From Bacteroidetes bacterium 46-16 (GTDB lineage: Bacteria > Bacteroidota > Bacteroidia > Chitinophagales > Chitinophagaceae), in assembly GCA_001897835.1 (NCBI GenBank), contig MKUN01000028.1:310001-374000 (forward strand): a stretch of 64,000 nucleotides of DNA, in the 5' to 3' direction. Made by a program: the position numbers and the translations under genes. Below are positions 18,901 to 25,382 of the stretch, piece by piece (positions within the stretch are counted from its first letter, which is position 1; each line of letters starts with the position of its first letter). The notes under the pieces were generated by a model that ran no database searches, had not been told where the DNA came from, and saw only the letters and a program-made list of their open reading frames with translations.

Positions 18901-19043
18901 ACCCTAACAACACGAAATGGTTATATTCATATGGCCTGTCAGCAAGAACGACCCTGGCCGGTTATCCTATAAGATTTGATCTTGCCTGGCCAGGCAGCTT
19001 CAGTAAAGCCCCCGTATGGTATCTATCCTTAAGTCTAAAATGA
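15960..19043 (+). CDS. Large exported TolB-like / degenerate peptidase MA surface protein
   Basis: A 1027-residue exported protein with the start at 15960 and a signal peptide ending SNAQ. Residues about 30-270 resemble the gluzincin (peptidase MA) module: PMWFSEGAIRYFAHGW is the second metal helix, but the first helix reads LKEALARAVWE and lacks HExxH, so activity is doubtful. The middle (about 280-570) has PD40/TolB-like propeller strands. A charged linker follows (EKEAEQAREDSILKRAKRNN), and the last 350 residues form aromatic strands typical of an outer-membrane barrel, ending WYLSLSLK. This architecture occurs in Bacteroidota envelope proteins of unknown role. The gene ends at a bidirectional terminator. 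Confidence 0.7.
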   Translation: MRTAIRTYQYLPFQFLLIWLMLFAPASNAQTEQRYNRFQYHQFHWRSFHSKACNVYFPAGCDSLCAFIAGKYPVALAWVKKAMISSPKGEPNIIIYPSADQLYESNIGSFGPQQYTLPTFVHTGSRLLLHFNGSYDDLGDQLKEALARAVWEAQFKTEDLPAQAKSAAKDDPIPMWFSEGAIRYFAHGWTIAAEDALRRSFQQNSFTAWQDVINYEPRLGGQAFCYFLAHRYFRQAVTSLFFQLKKKKQLPRAIRLVTKTPLDSMYVACFRFYQNRFEHDPAENIIRQAAISAVPHKKGIIRTMLISPDKQDIAYVLSSYNRRTVYCYHAPSGTTTKISTYLLPPWISDHSTDIYPLIGWADNGKSITVSQPVNGRLTIRSFTASATEVENIKLYGVDGISAAIKTGNRQYLLAAYRKGQEDIVSYNDNKEKYTPYTKDVYTDTDPLIDPQNGKIIFIAKRPAKESTPKEPVQLRQGIFTISDEQINPLVIDSIPFVKWDKPGFMQGNTLLVTHTRFGMERFALLQEGTVRTLSGYMPYQYQPQSSQISFYTNHKDTLTIQTEPVQDWIADNKVKTGDTISPWLRDYREKEAEQAREDSILKRAKRNNPSILEDVFVSEDTRERARQAKDSSSKEQGYDPKKVKKYILQLHSAYFTAKVNNDYFINRYQPYLNYQGQFKFPEVGGMVQGGVTDLFENHHFTISYRLPAGSEGSDFFVQYLNTTKKVDWGLTYFRKVETLKPDPNRNWVDEYGRLYPPAAKVKSFYYDVSVHYPLSYDCSLGLQEAIRNDRTVFLATNKYSLEFNNVESVWSITTLTGALNKLKPTIPNLLRGFKGNAAVDIFKGFTQEQALVLGSTIHLQYHLPLYRYITLVAQVQSGYSAGDKKVLYTLGGVDNNVTPKVDSAVHFSQAVPYAFQSLATPLRGYLQNSTYGNQYALLNADLYFPIFETLIPLETPLPSVNHLQLGLSSDLANARESWQSNPNNTKWLYSYGLSARTTLAGYPIRFDLAWPGSFSKAPVWYLSLSLK

Positions 19044-19044
19044 A

Positions 19045-19072
19045 TTAAGGCAACCGGTAATGGTTGCCTTAA
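19045..19072. terminator. Bidirectional terminator hairpin
   Basis: Perfect 11-bp stem TTAAGGCAACC / GGTTGCCTTAA with a 6-base loop between convergent genes. It is flanked by A-rich bases on the right and T-rich on the left, and includes the stop codon of the methylase-like gene. Confidence 0.75.
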
Positions 19073-19848
19073 AATAAAGTTAACTGCGATCCGTCCCGAT
19101 AGTCGTCTTCGCTTTCAGACGGAAGCTTGATATCGGCAACATTTACAGCTTTTGCCTTGGTCGCAAATGAGCTTTGGTACATATGCCATATTTTAGACCG
19201 CTCCTTATCCGTTATCCTGAATATCCCGAAGGGCAGGAACGAGGTCACATAGCTTACCCTGAAGTCCCCCGGCACAAGCGCATTGGCGCACATCACCTCG
19301 GCATGGAACACGCCATTGAGGAAGAGGTTAAGCACGGCCATCTTTACACATGTGTGGTCTACGTCTATGCCGTAGAAGTTATGACGCCAGCCTAAACGAT
19401 TCGCGGAGCACATAAGCGCCCTGCCGCTGCCGCAGGAAGGATCAAGAACCCGCAAAGGGTCTACATGCTCATGGTCGTCCCCTGTCAGACTGGCCGCCAT
19501 AAACTCACATATAGGCCAGGGCGTGAAGAATTGCGATAGACCCTTGTTGGGCAGGTTCCGCTCGTAGTAGTCCCCTAGCACATCATTGCCCATGTGGTCG
19601 CCGATGCGTTGTTCCATCTCCGTTGTTAAGGCAGCTAGCATCTTAGGAAACAAGTGCCGCAAATCGCTATTCTTGTACCTGTCTATTGTTTGCATGTACA
19701 GGTCTTCGTCATAGGACTTTTTGGTTTGCGGGTTGTGTCCGAAGGCACAGATGGTCATGGTCAGGAAGTCATCGAAGACGGTGCGCAGGTCAAAATGGTA
19801 TTTGAACCGCTCCATAAGGTCGGCGAAGGTCTCTTTTTTGCTTTTCAT
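19069..19848 (-). CDS. N6-adenine methylase-like protein lacking the NPP(Y/F) motif
   Basis: A 259-residue protein of the HsdM/N6-methyltransferase type. A helical N-terminus is followed by LSQFFTPWPICEFMA (the target-binding QFFTP motif of type I enzymes). SAM-binding motif I is VLDPSCGSGRALM near residue 137, and YGIDVDHTCVKMAVLNLFL follows. At the position of motif IV, where NPPY/F is expected, the sequence reads TSFLPFGIFRI, so the catalytic NPP is absent. It is also shorter than HsdM and has no specificity or nuclease partner nearby. Such proteins are frequent cargo of Bacteroidota ICEs. It could protect or mark DNA without methylating, or be decaying. It follows the palindrome at 19906. 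Confidence 0.8.
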   Translation of the reverse strand: MKSKKETFADLMERFKYHFDLRTVFDDFLTMTICAFGHNPQTKKSYDEDLYMQTIDRYKNSDLRHLFPKMLAALTTEMEQRIGDHMGNDVLGDYYERNLPNKGLSQFFTPWPICEFMAASLTGDDHEHVDPLRVLDPSCGSGRALMCSANRLGWRHNFYGIDVDHTCVKMAVLNLFLNGVFHAEVMCANALVPGDFRVSYVTSFLPFGIFRITDKERSKIWHMYQSSFATKAKAVNVADIKLPSESEDDYRDGSQLTLF

Positions 19849-19905
19849 TGAACTGTTTTATGAAAAGCATATCGGGAGCAAGCTCGTCTTACAGGTAGGA
19901 ATAAT

Positions 19906-19921
19906 TTGCCGGTTTAGGCAA
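19906..19921 (-). promoter_or_regulatory. TTGCCG-type palindrome upstream of methylase-like gene
   Basis: TTGCCG-GTTT-AGGCAA, one mismatch, abutting the stop of the RuvC-like gene and 58 bases before the methylase-like start. Flank ACAGGTAGGAATAATTTGCC. Confidence 0.55.
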
Positions 19922-20398
19922 TTATTGCTCCCCTTCTGTACATAAGGACACCGCCAAAGCCTCAAATACCCGTATGTAGTACTTGGACTGGTTTCGCTCT
20001 TCCCTGCGGTATTCTGTGGTCAGTTCCGGGTATTTATGCACCAAGTAGGAAACGATAGATGCTTTGGTGACCTGCCCATTAGAGGAGAACTGCCGCTTGA
20101 TGTCCGACAGCCTGCAATACCGGGCCTTGATCCCCTTCCGCTCACAGAGTACATTGATGACCCCTAACACCTGCCCGAAGGAAAAGGAATCCGGCAGCTT
20201 ATCCGGGACCTTCACGGCCACCGCCTTGATATCGTAGGAGGCAAAGAGCTTCTCTAAGGTGGCGAGCATGGCTTTTCGCTTGGCATCAGACCACTTCCCC
20301 CGGAAGGTATGCACTCGCCAGGTGATTAGTTCACGGTTGTAAAGCACGGCAATGCCGATATGCCTGCTCCCGGGACTAATGCCGAGCCTGACCTGCAT
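19922..20398 (-). CDS. RuvC/RNase H-fold protein with substituted catalytic residues
   Basis: A 158-residue protein starting MQVRLGISPGSRHIGIAVLY; the start at 20398 was chosen because the extra upstream residues do not look coding. The pattern is that of RuvC-like Holliday junction resolvases: first strand GIxPGSRHIG, a middle IKAVAVKVPDKLPDS, the FGQVLGVINVLC helix, and a last helix RVFEALAVSLC. Where RuvC has catalytic Asp in GIDPG this has Ser, where it has Glu (xIE) this has Lys, and the final Asp is Glu. Loss of catalysis is therefore likely, or it binds DNA structure only. It overlaps the upstream small gene by 23 bases. Confidence 0.65.
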   Translation of the reverse strand: MQVRLGISPGSRHIGIAVLYNRELITWRVHTFRGKWSDAKRKAMLATLEKLFASYDIKAVAVKVPDKLPDSFSFGQVLGVINVLCERKGIKARYCRLSDIKRQFSSNGQVTKASIVSYLVHKYPELTTEYRREERNQSKYYIRVFEALAVSLCTEGEQ

Positions 20399-20609
20399 AG
20401 CTGCGGAGCAGTGAGGTGAATAATGCGCCACGGGTCTTGCGTATCTGGTCTGCAGGCACAGAGAGGCTGCGCATGAGCACCTTGCGGAGGATGGCTTCGG
20501 AATAGACAAGCACATAGCGACGATGGGCCTGGATGGAATCCATATCATCGAGGGCGCTTGCGATCTCTATGGCAAGCCGTTCTTGCTGGGGAGTGAGTTC
20601 GTTGTTCAT
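20376..20609 (-). CDS. Small helical protein coupled to the RuvC-like gene
   Basis: A 77-residue protein starting MNNELTPQQERLAIEIASAL, predicted all-helical and basic at the C-terminus, with no known domain. The ATG at 20609 is preferred over a TTG at 20630 that lies within the repeated palindrome. Its last 23 bases overlap the start of the RuvC-like gene, indicating translational coupling and a shared function in the element. Upstream lie a TTGCCG palindrome and an ACGTACGT pair. Confidence 0.6.
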   Translation of the reverse strand: MNNELTPQQERLAIEIASALDDMDSIQAHRRYVLVYSEAILRKVLMRSLSVPADQIRKTRGALFTSLLRSYAGQARH

Positions 20610-20636
20610 AGGTTTGTACGGTTTCGGCAAATTCCT

Positions 20637-20652
20637 TTGCCGGGTTACGCAA
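20637..20652 (-). promoter_or_regulatory. TTGCCG-type palindrome upstream of the RuvC-like operon
   Basis: TTGCCG-GGTT-ACGCAA, 28 bases before the start at 20609. A further half-site CGGCAA lies at 20625-20630, giving a nested inverted repeat. Confidence 0.5.
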
Positions 20653-20671
20653 ATAATTAGGACAAAACACT

Positions 20672-20711
20672 ACGTACGTCTAACGCTAAATACAAATACG
20701 TGAACGTACGT
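20672..20711. promoter_or_regulatory. Pair of ACGTACGT palindromes
   Basis: Two identical self-complementary octamers at 20672-20679 and 20704-20711, 32 bases start to start, in the upstream region of the RuvC-like operon. The spacing of about three helical turns is compatible with a dimeric regulator binding twice, possibly an XRE protein of the element. Confidence 0.45.
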
Positions 20712-20753
20712 TACTGGTAAAAGGAACGAGAATACAGCGCAGCGAACAAGCAT

Positions 20754-20769
20754 TTGCCGACTTCGGCAA
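20754..20769. promoter_or_regulatory. Perfect TTGCCG-ACTT-CGGCAA palindrome
   Basis: Extended to 18 bases (TTTGCCGACTTCGGCAAA, all paired) at 20753-20770, between the XRE gene ending at 20799 and the RuvC-like operon, 145 bases before the latter's start. Confidence 0.55.
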
Positions 20770-20798
20770 AAGATGGGGAAAACCAGGGTATGTTATGC

Positions 20799-21080
20799 TC
20801 AGGGATCGCGGCCGCGACGTTTTATGGCCTGTTCATGTGGGAACAATTCCTGCCCGATCTCCCGGTCCAGTTCATAGATCAGCTCATTAACAAGTGTCTT
20901 GTAGAGCTTGGAGAGCCGCACGGCGTTCTCCAGGCTCAGGTTGGCCTTGCCCGTCTCCCAGCGGGAAAGGAGGCTTGTGTCCTTGTGGCCAAGCCTGCGG
21001 GCCACTTCCTTTCGGTTATAGCCCATGAGGCGGCGGTATTTTCGCAGGCGGTGAAAGTACTTGTTCTGTGCATGGGCCAT
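20799..21080 (-). CDS. XRE-family helix-turn-helix regulator
   Basis: A 93-residue Cro/C1-type regulator: helices YFHRLRKYRRLMGYNRKEVA, LGHKDTSLLSRWETGKANLS and ENAVRLSKLYKTLVNELI form one HTH_3 domain, with a basic tail. No ligand domain. It is the second of three XRE proteins in the window and the first within the 19-24 kb block. It probably controls the palindromic sites around it. A degenerate TTGCCG palindrome lies 46 bases before its start. Confidence 0.88.
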   Translation of the reverse strand: MAHAQNKYFHRLRKYRRLMGYNRKEVARRLGHKDTSLLSRWETGKANLSLENAVRLSKLYKTLVNELIYELDREIGQELFPHEQAIKRRGRDP

Positions 21081-21125
21081 GAGTTGATTATCTGTTATGA
21101 GAAAAAGTTTTACAGGAGGAAATAT

Positions 21126-21141
21126 TTGGCAAATTCGGCAA
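21126..21141 (-). promoter_or_regulatory. TTGCCG-type palindrome upstream of XRE gene
   Basis: TTGGCA-AATT-CGGCAA (imperfect), with flank ACAGGAGGAAATATTTGGC, 46 bases before the XRE start at 21080. Confidence 0.5.
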
Positions 21142-21170
21142 AGGGAATTTGATAAAAATGGTACAGTAAA

Positions 21171-21191
21171 GCCCGCGGCGACTGCGCGGGC
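21171..21191 (-). terminator. GC-rich hairpin after the zinc-ribbon gene
   Basis: 7-bp stem GCCCGCG / CGCGGGC with 7-base loop. Leftward it is followed by TTTACTG and a later T-run. It lies about 57 bases after the stop at 21248. Confidence 0.5.
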
Positions 21192-21247
21192 ATACTGCTC
21201 CCAAATACTATTATAGCTATGACGACTAAACTTTTTCTAAAGAGGTC

Positions 21248-21475
21248 TTAACGATTTGTGTTGAGATCGCTTATTACCCTTAGATTGTGTTGGTCAATTA
21301 CCCGGCTGCACCTATGGCACAGGTACAGGCCATTCCATCCCGATGTCTTATCCGGTTCGATCTCCTTCCCCTTAACGTCACAGGGATAGAAGCCGTCGGA
21401 ATCCGGCGTATTACCGCAGATGCAGACCCATGCATCCTCATCCTGGTTTTCGTGTGTAATAAATTCCTTAGTCAT
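21248..21475 (-). CDS. Small zinc-ribbon-like protein
   Basis: A 75-residue protein with Cys pairs in WVCICGN and LYLCHRCSR plus a further Cys in FYPCD, suggesting one zinc-binding ribbon; the rest is acidic and polar. Such small proteins are common in Bacteroidota mobile elements, with no known role. It is leftward like its neighbours and ends before a hairpin at 21171-21191. Confidence 0.65.
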   Translation of the reverse strand: MTKEFITHENQDEDAWVCICGNTPDSDGFYPCDVKGKEIEPDKTSGWNGLYLCHRCSRVIDQHNLRVISDLNTNR

Positions 21476-21516
21476 GCTTAATCTCTACCACACTAAATGA
21501 ATAATGTAAACGGACT

Positions 21517-21790
21517 TTAATGAGGCAAGCCAATATCATTAAGCGGATGTTTTGTCATTTGGTTTCTCAAAAGTTCCGCCGTCGCAGACAAGTAGATCGT
21601 TGTGGTGGATATATCAGCATGTCCCATCATGCGGGAAATGCTGATATATCGCATCTGCCGTCCAGCATAAAGGTCGCAAAGGTGTGGCGCAATTTGTGTG
21701 CGCTAAGCTCAACCCGGAAGCATTACATACCTGCCCGATGATATTCTTAAGCCCACCCACTCTAAATCCTAAATCCTTATATATATGGAG
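21517..21790 (-). pseudogene. Remnant of a tyrosine recombinase (integrase C-terminus)
   Basis: Three leftward frames together give the catalytic half of a phage-type integrase: KDLGFRVGGLKNIIGQVCNA; after a frame change near 21712 LSAHKLRHTFATFMLDG, with the second catalytic Arg in HKLRHTF; after another near 21660 RYISISRMMGHADISTTTIY, with the GH motif and the Tyr nucleophile in TIYLS. It ends NDIGLPH and a stop at 21517-21519. The N-terminal half is missing. Two frameshifts and truncation show it is dead; the large serine recombinase nearby has presumably replaced it or inserted beside it. Confidence 0.8.
21608..21650. repeat. 13-bp inverted repeat inside the dead integrase
   Basis: GATATATCAGCAT at 21608-21620 and its exact complement at 21638-21650 enclose 17 bases. 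It could form a stable cruciform or hairpin. It lies on the codons around the GH motif, so it may be chance shaped by codon choice. Confidence 0.6.
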
Positions 21791-21942
21791 GAGAAGAACA
21801 ATTAGACCAGCTCGCCAGCATCCTCGTAGATATATACCTTGAGCAGCAATGCCAAAAGACCAACCACGCAGCGCAGCGGTGTGAGGAGTGCCGAGAACGA
21901 TTGGATGACTTAGACCGGCTTAGGACGGGAAATTATTGGTAA
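21787..21942 (+). pseudogene. Broken small gene related to the 77-residue protein at 23860
   Basis: Rightward frame encoding EEQLDQLASILVDIYLEQQC and on to RLRTGNYW with a stop at 21940-21942. The segment LDQLASILVDIYLE closely matches LDELAQIIVDIYLE of the gene at 23860-24093. There is no start in frame. An ATG at 21786-21788 would fit if one base had been lost just after it. It looks like the second copy of a small protein that accompanies recombinases, now frameshifted. Confidence 0.5.
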
Positions 21943-22204
21943 GCCTGTTGTGTTCGATTTCTTTCTGTATTTGGGCGTACAGCTCCGGGTACAGATCTCT
22001 CGGCTGGGCGTTAAAGAGAACACAGAGCCGGATGAGATTAATGAGACCTGGGACAGCTCTGCCGCGTTCCCAGTGGCAGATACGGTCAATGACCTCAAAG
22101 CCCATGATGGCGGCCATGTCTGTCTGGCGTAAGTTGAGGCTATGGCGGTATTCCCTGAGTTTATTGGTGCAGATTTCATTGCGATATGGATTGTCGTAGT
22201 TCAT
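21920..22204 (-). CDS. XRE-family helix-turn-helix regulator
   Basis: A 94-residue regulator with an HTH_3 domain: LREYRHSLNLRQTDMAAIMG, VIDRICHWERGRAVPGLINL and IRLCVLFNAQPRDLYPELY. No second domain. Third XRE protein of the window. It lies leftward just downstream of the serine recombinase, with a perfect TTGCCG palindrome 48 bases before its start. Its 3' end overlaps the broken small gene on the other strand by about 23 bases. Confidence 0.88.
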   Translation of the reverse strand: MNYDNPYRNEICTNKLREYRHSLNLRQTDMAAIMGFEVIDRICHWERGRAVPGLINLIRLCVLFNAQPRDLYPELYAQIQKEIEHNRLTNNFPS

Positions 22205-22251
22205 ATGATTGAATGTGCCAAGAATGGCATTAGGTTAGTAGAGAGAACTTA

Positions 22252-22267
22252 TTGCCGGATTCGGCAA
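22252..22267 (-). promoter_or_regulatory. Perfect TTGCCG-GATT-CGGCAA palindrome
   Basis: Lies in the narrow gap after the recombinase stop (22269) and 48 bases before the XRE start at 22204. Confidence 0.6.
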
Positions 22268-22268
22268 T

Positions 22269-23891
22269 TCAGGGAGGTTTCTCTCTGAGTATGTCTGCTA
22301 ACCGCTTAACGTCTTTGAGCCATTCCCGGCAGGTTTCTACCGAAACAGGTGGGGATTTGTTAGAATTGGCTTGTTCGTAATCCTGTCCCTTAATGGGCAC
22401 TTGAGAGGACAAAACAGGTGGAATTATGTTTTTCACCTTGAAAATACTGGCTATTTCCTTGGTTCGAAATTTTTGATTTTCCAAAATGATCCCTTTGGGA
22501 AATTCGAACCATTGTAATTTTAGCCTTTGTTCAAAGGACGCTTTTGCCCATGTTGCTGATGGCTGTTTCAGGTATTCTGCTGCGAAATCGATAACCTCCT
22601 CATAATTCTCATCCGTTGTATCGGGTTTAGCCAGCAGGTCGGCATGGGCCTGTACCAGTTTATCATCCACCAACTGCAACTGCCGTTTTAGGATCGAGTC
22701 GCTGATAATTCCCCGCTCATTCTTATCAATCAGGGACGCTTGCCAATCATTCAGGTCAGCTATATAAGCACGTAATTTATCTGCTTCTTTTACATCCTTT
22801 GCGATAGTGTTTCCTAAAGTTTCCTTTAATGCTGTCTTAAAGTATGCTATATGCTCATTTCTGAGCGTATAACGCTCTATAAAGCCCCTAAATGCCTCTT
22901 CAAGGGCATCCTTGGGTATATCTGCCCTTCTTATGCCAATAAAGCGGTAGTAGGCATAACGCTTATTGCGCCCCTTGGCCCAATGCCCGGTCAGTTTGAG
23001 GCCTGAGGGGTGGTGTACAAATCGACGGAGTGGGAAATCGGGGTTTTCCCTTTGGTATATGAAGCCCTTATGGGAGCGGCGCTTCAATACCCGTTGCACC
23101 TGCTCAAAGAGTTCTTCTGATATGAGTGGTTCGTAGAGCCCGCGATGCCGTTCCCCGAATTTATTAATCCAGCCGCAATATAGTTCATTGTTAAGCAGCT
23201 TGTAAGTGTGAGATTTAGTTAAGAGATTACCCTTTGCTGTCGTAAGCCCTTCTTGGGCGAGCCGGGCACGTATGACATCCACTGATTCCTGGTTTCTTGC
23301 GACGGCCTCGAATAACTCACGCACTAACGGAGCTTTGTTATTCAGATATATGTTTGATTTGCCACCTGCGGCCATATTGGAATAGCCCAAGGGAGCGACC
23401 CATACATAGCGGCCTTCCCTCATGGCATCCTTCATGCCGCCAATGCTACGCTCGGTGCGCACATCGTTATCAAACTGTGCAACATTGGCGATAATGTTTT
23501 CCATGAAGCGTCCCGCAGGTGTATCCTCGAAATACTCAGACGTGGACCTGATCTCGACCCCGTATTTGCGTAGCTTGACCTTGATATAGCGGTAGTCATC
23601 TATATTGCGGGCAATGCGGTCCACCTTATAGGCAATGACCGCCTGGACGTCATTCTTCTTGCCGGTACAGTAGGCCAGCATCCGATTCAATTCGGTGCGG
23701 TTGGTGTTTTTCGCGCTCTGCCCTTGTTCGATGAACTTTTCAACGATCGTATAGCCGTTCTTTATTGCATAGTCTTTGCAATGTTTTTCCTGGGAAGCAA
23801 GGCTGTTCCCTTCATCCACTTGCTCTTTCGTGGAAACGCGGCAGTAGATCACCGCGTTCTTAGATGCCCTCCCGCTGAGGTTTGTGTGCAT
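22269..23891 (-). CDS. Large serine recombinase (resolvase/invertase family)
   Basis: A 540-residue large serine recombinase. I start at 23891, where MHTNLSGRASKNAVIYCRVS begins; further upstream the frame only overlaps the preceding gene. The N-terminal resolvase domain (about 10-160) has the nucleophile Ser in YCRVSTKEQ, AVIAYKVDRIARN and the PAGRFMENIIANVAQFD helix. A recombinase domain follows (GGMKDAMREGRYVWVAPLGY...), then a coiled-coil region near 370-450. The usual zinc ribbon appears degenerate, with no Cys pairs. These enzymes integrate and excise mobile elements at att sites. It overlaps the small upstream gene by 32 bases. Confidence 0.9.
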   Translation of the reverse strand: MHTNLSGRASKNAVIYCRVSTKEQVDEGNSLASQEKHCKDYAIKNGYTIVEKFIEQGQSAKNTNRTELNRMLAYCTGKKNDVQAVIAYKVDRIARNIDDYRYIKVKLRKYGVEIRSTSEYFEDTPAGRFMENIIANVAQFDNDVRTERSIGGMKDAMREGRYVWVAPLGYSNMAAGGKSNIYLNNKAPLVRELFEAVARNQESVDVIRARLAQEGLTTAKGNLLTKSHTYKLLNNELYCGWINKFGERHRGLYEPLISEELFEQVQRVLKRRSHKGFIYQRENPDFPLRRFVHHPSGLKLTGHWAKGRNKRYAYYRFIGIRRADIPKDALEEAFRGFIERYTLRNEHIAYFKTALKETLGNTIAKDVKEADKLRAYIADLNDWQASLIDKNERGIISDSILKRQLQLVDDKLVQAHADLLAKPDTTDENYEEVIDFAAEYLKQPSATWAKASFEQRLKLQWFEFPKGIILENQKFRTKEIASIFKVKNIIPPVLSSQVPIKGQDYEQANSNKSPPVSVETCREWLKDVKRLADILREKPP

Positions 23892-24093
23892 TTCGTTTAC
23901 ATTCGAGATAAATGTCCACAATGATCTGGGCCAGCTCATCCAGGAGCATTCTCTCGACAACCTTAGTATTAAGTTCCAAAGAAGGAGAGCGGGTACCGGC
24001 ATTGTTGCTGAACAAACGCCTCCGCTCTCCTTCTTTGAATTCAAGACCTTTATGATTGCCTGTATTGAATTGGCGTTTGTCCAGCGCCTTCAT
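23860..24093 (-). CDS. Small protein translationally coupled to serine recombinase
   Basis: A 77-residue protein starting MKALDKRQFNTGNHKGLEF, basic in the first half, with a C-terminal helix LLDELAQIIVDIYLE. No known domain. Its 3' end overlaps the recombinase start by 32 bases, implying coupling and a helper role such as a directionality or regulatory factor (inference). A damaged relative lies at 21787-21942. An imperfect TTGCCG-type site lies 46 bases upstream. Confidence 0.6.
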   Translation of the reverse strand: MKALDKRQFNTGNHKGLEFKEGERRRLFSNNAGTRSPSLELNTKVVERMLLDELAQIIVDIYLECKRNAHKPQREGI

Positions 24094-24138
24094 ACTAACA
24101 CATTGCCATATATATTTAAAGGCGACAGGGATAATTAT

Positions 24139-24154
24139 TTGCCTCATGTGACAA
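24139..24154 (-). promoter_or_regulatory. Imperfect TTGCCT-CATG-TGACAA site
   Basis: Weak palindrome 46 bases before the start at 24093. The flank ACAGGGATAATTATTTGCC matches the flanks of the sites at 2135, 19906 and 21126. Confidence 0.45.
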
Positions 24155-24248
24155 ACCCAGCTGGTGTCCTTTATGGATATTGTTGACACTACATCCTAAA
24201 AAGCGTGTATAGTTTTAGTTAGAGCTATTACATGTGAAATGATAATTA

Positions 24249-24256
24249 TATCTTTA
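24249..24256 (+). promoter_or_regulatory. Near-consensus -7 element TATCTTTA
   Basis: TATCTTTA differs from TAnnTTTG only in the last base and lies 22 bases before the ATG at 24278. Confidence 0.4.
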
Positions 24257-24277
24257 GGTTAGCCAAAACTACACACT

Positions 24278-25165
24278 ATGACAGAAGGCAATAAGGATCA
24301 TATAGCCAATAATCCTCTCACAAATAATACGGAACTAGCATCCAACATTTCCGATTTAAAATTGGAGTTACTACAGTATCAGCTTTGGGATAAATTTAAA
24401 GGCAAGCTTTGGACATTGCTGATTGGTGCAATTACCATAACCAGTATATTGGGAGCTTTGGGCGTGAAAAATTACATCGATAGTAAACTTGAAAAACAAA
24501 TATCCAACACGCAAGACTCTATAAATAAATACAAACTACTGCTGGTCACACAAAGCAGTGAAATTGTTTTAAAGACAAAGATGTTAAGTTATTTGTCATA
24601 TAGATGGCAAATGGATAATCAAACTTTCTATCAATTAGTCGAATTGTGTAAGCATGATCTTGATTCTACGTTTGGTCGCAATAGAAATATGGATGAGGTG
24701 TTTAATGATATCCAGAATAAGCAACTAAATGAGAAAGCTTATGCAAAGGTCGTAATATTTTTCACTGATATTTTAAATGGGAAGGCAGGTATAGGTTCTT
24801 ATAAGAACATACGCATTGATACATTAACATTGAAACAAGATGACGAATTTGAGAATATTACAAGATTGAGATTCCAGAATTTGCACGTATTAATAACGAT
24901 GTATCCACATTTAATTACCTTGGAAAGAGTCATGCAACATTGTATAAAATCGATTTTTGACGAAGATTTTGTAAATGTTAATCAGAAAAACGATTTTTTT
25001 CGGATTTACGAAAAAAATATTGGGGAATTCTATACAAATGAGTTTGTGGAATATCATTCATATTGGAAAAGCAACAACAATTCTAAATTCAGTTGGACTT
25101 GCCTGCCTTTAAATGGGAATGACGCAATGAAGATGATTAATGGTAGACTATTTCATTTTAATTGA
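24278..25165 (+). CDS. Single-pass membrane protein of unknown function
   Basis: A 295-residue protein. A polar N-terminus of about 45 residues precedes one transmembrane helix (LWTLLIGAITITSILGALGV, about 47-66), then a coiled-coil stretch and a helical domain rich in Phe, Asn and Lys to the end. There is no signal peptide, so the large part may face the periplasm or, with inverted topology, the cytoplasm. AT-rich DNA and its position at the start of the ATPase/defence region suggest accessory cargo. No family is recognised. Confidence 0.6.
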   Translation: MTEGNKDHIANNPLTNNTELASNISDLKLELLQYQLWDKFKGKLWTLLIGAITITSILGALGVKNYIDSKLEKQISNTQDSINKYKLLLVTQSSEIVLKTKMLSYLSYRWQMDNQTFYQLVELCKHDLDSTFGRNRNMDEVFNDIQNKQLNEKAYAKVVIFFTDILNGKAGIGSYKNIRIDTLTLKQDDEFENITRLRFQNLHVLITMYPHLITLERVMQHCIKSIFDEDFVNVNQKNDFFRIYEKNIGEFYTNEFVEYHSYWKSNNNSKFSWTCLPLNGNDAMKMINGRLFHFN

Positions 25166-25241
25166 TCGGATTAATAGTTTTTACTGTATATAATTTTGCT
25201 TGTTTCCCCTGATTGATTTTAGTTTGGTCAATTTTGACATT

Positions 25242-25283
25242 GATATATCACAGGTGTAAAAGGATATATCACAGGTGTAAAAG
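25242..25283 (+). repeat. Two tandem copies of a 21-bp repeat
   Basis: GATATATCACAGGTGTAAAAG occurs twice head to tail (copies start at 25242 and 25263) in the 217-base gap before the ATPase gene. It could be a binding site or a recombination scar; only two copies, so not a CRISPR. Confidence 0.7.
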
Positions 25284-25382
25284 TGACAATAAATATATAT
25301 TGTCTCAACAGTTCCTATATGCTTATCTCGGCAAAATAATCCTTCTGAATTTGATATTGTTTTTAACCGATACTCTTCCTAT

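Noticed and set aside
25242-25283. CRISPR fragment
   Set aside because: Only two adjacent copies with no spacer between them and no cas genes.
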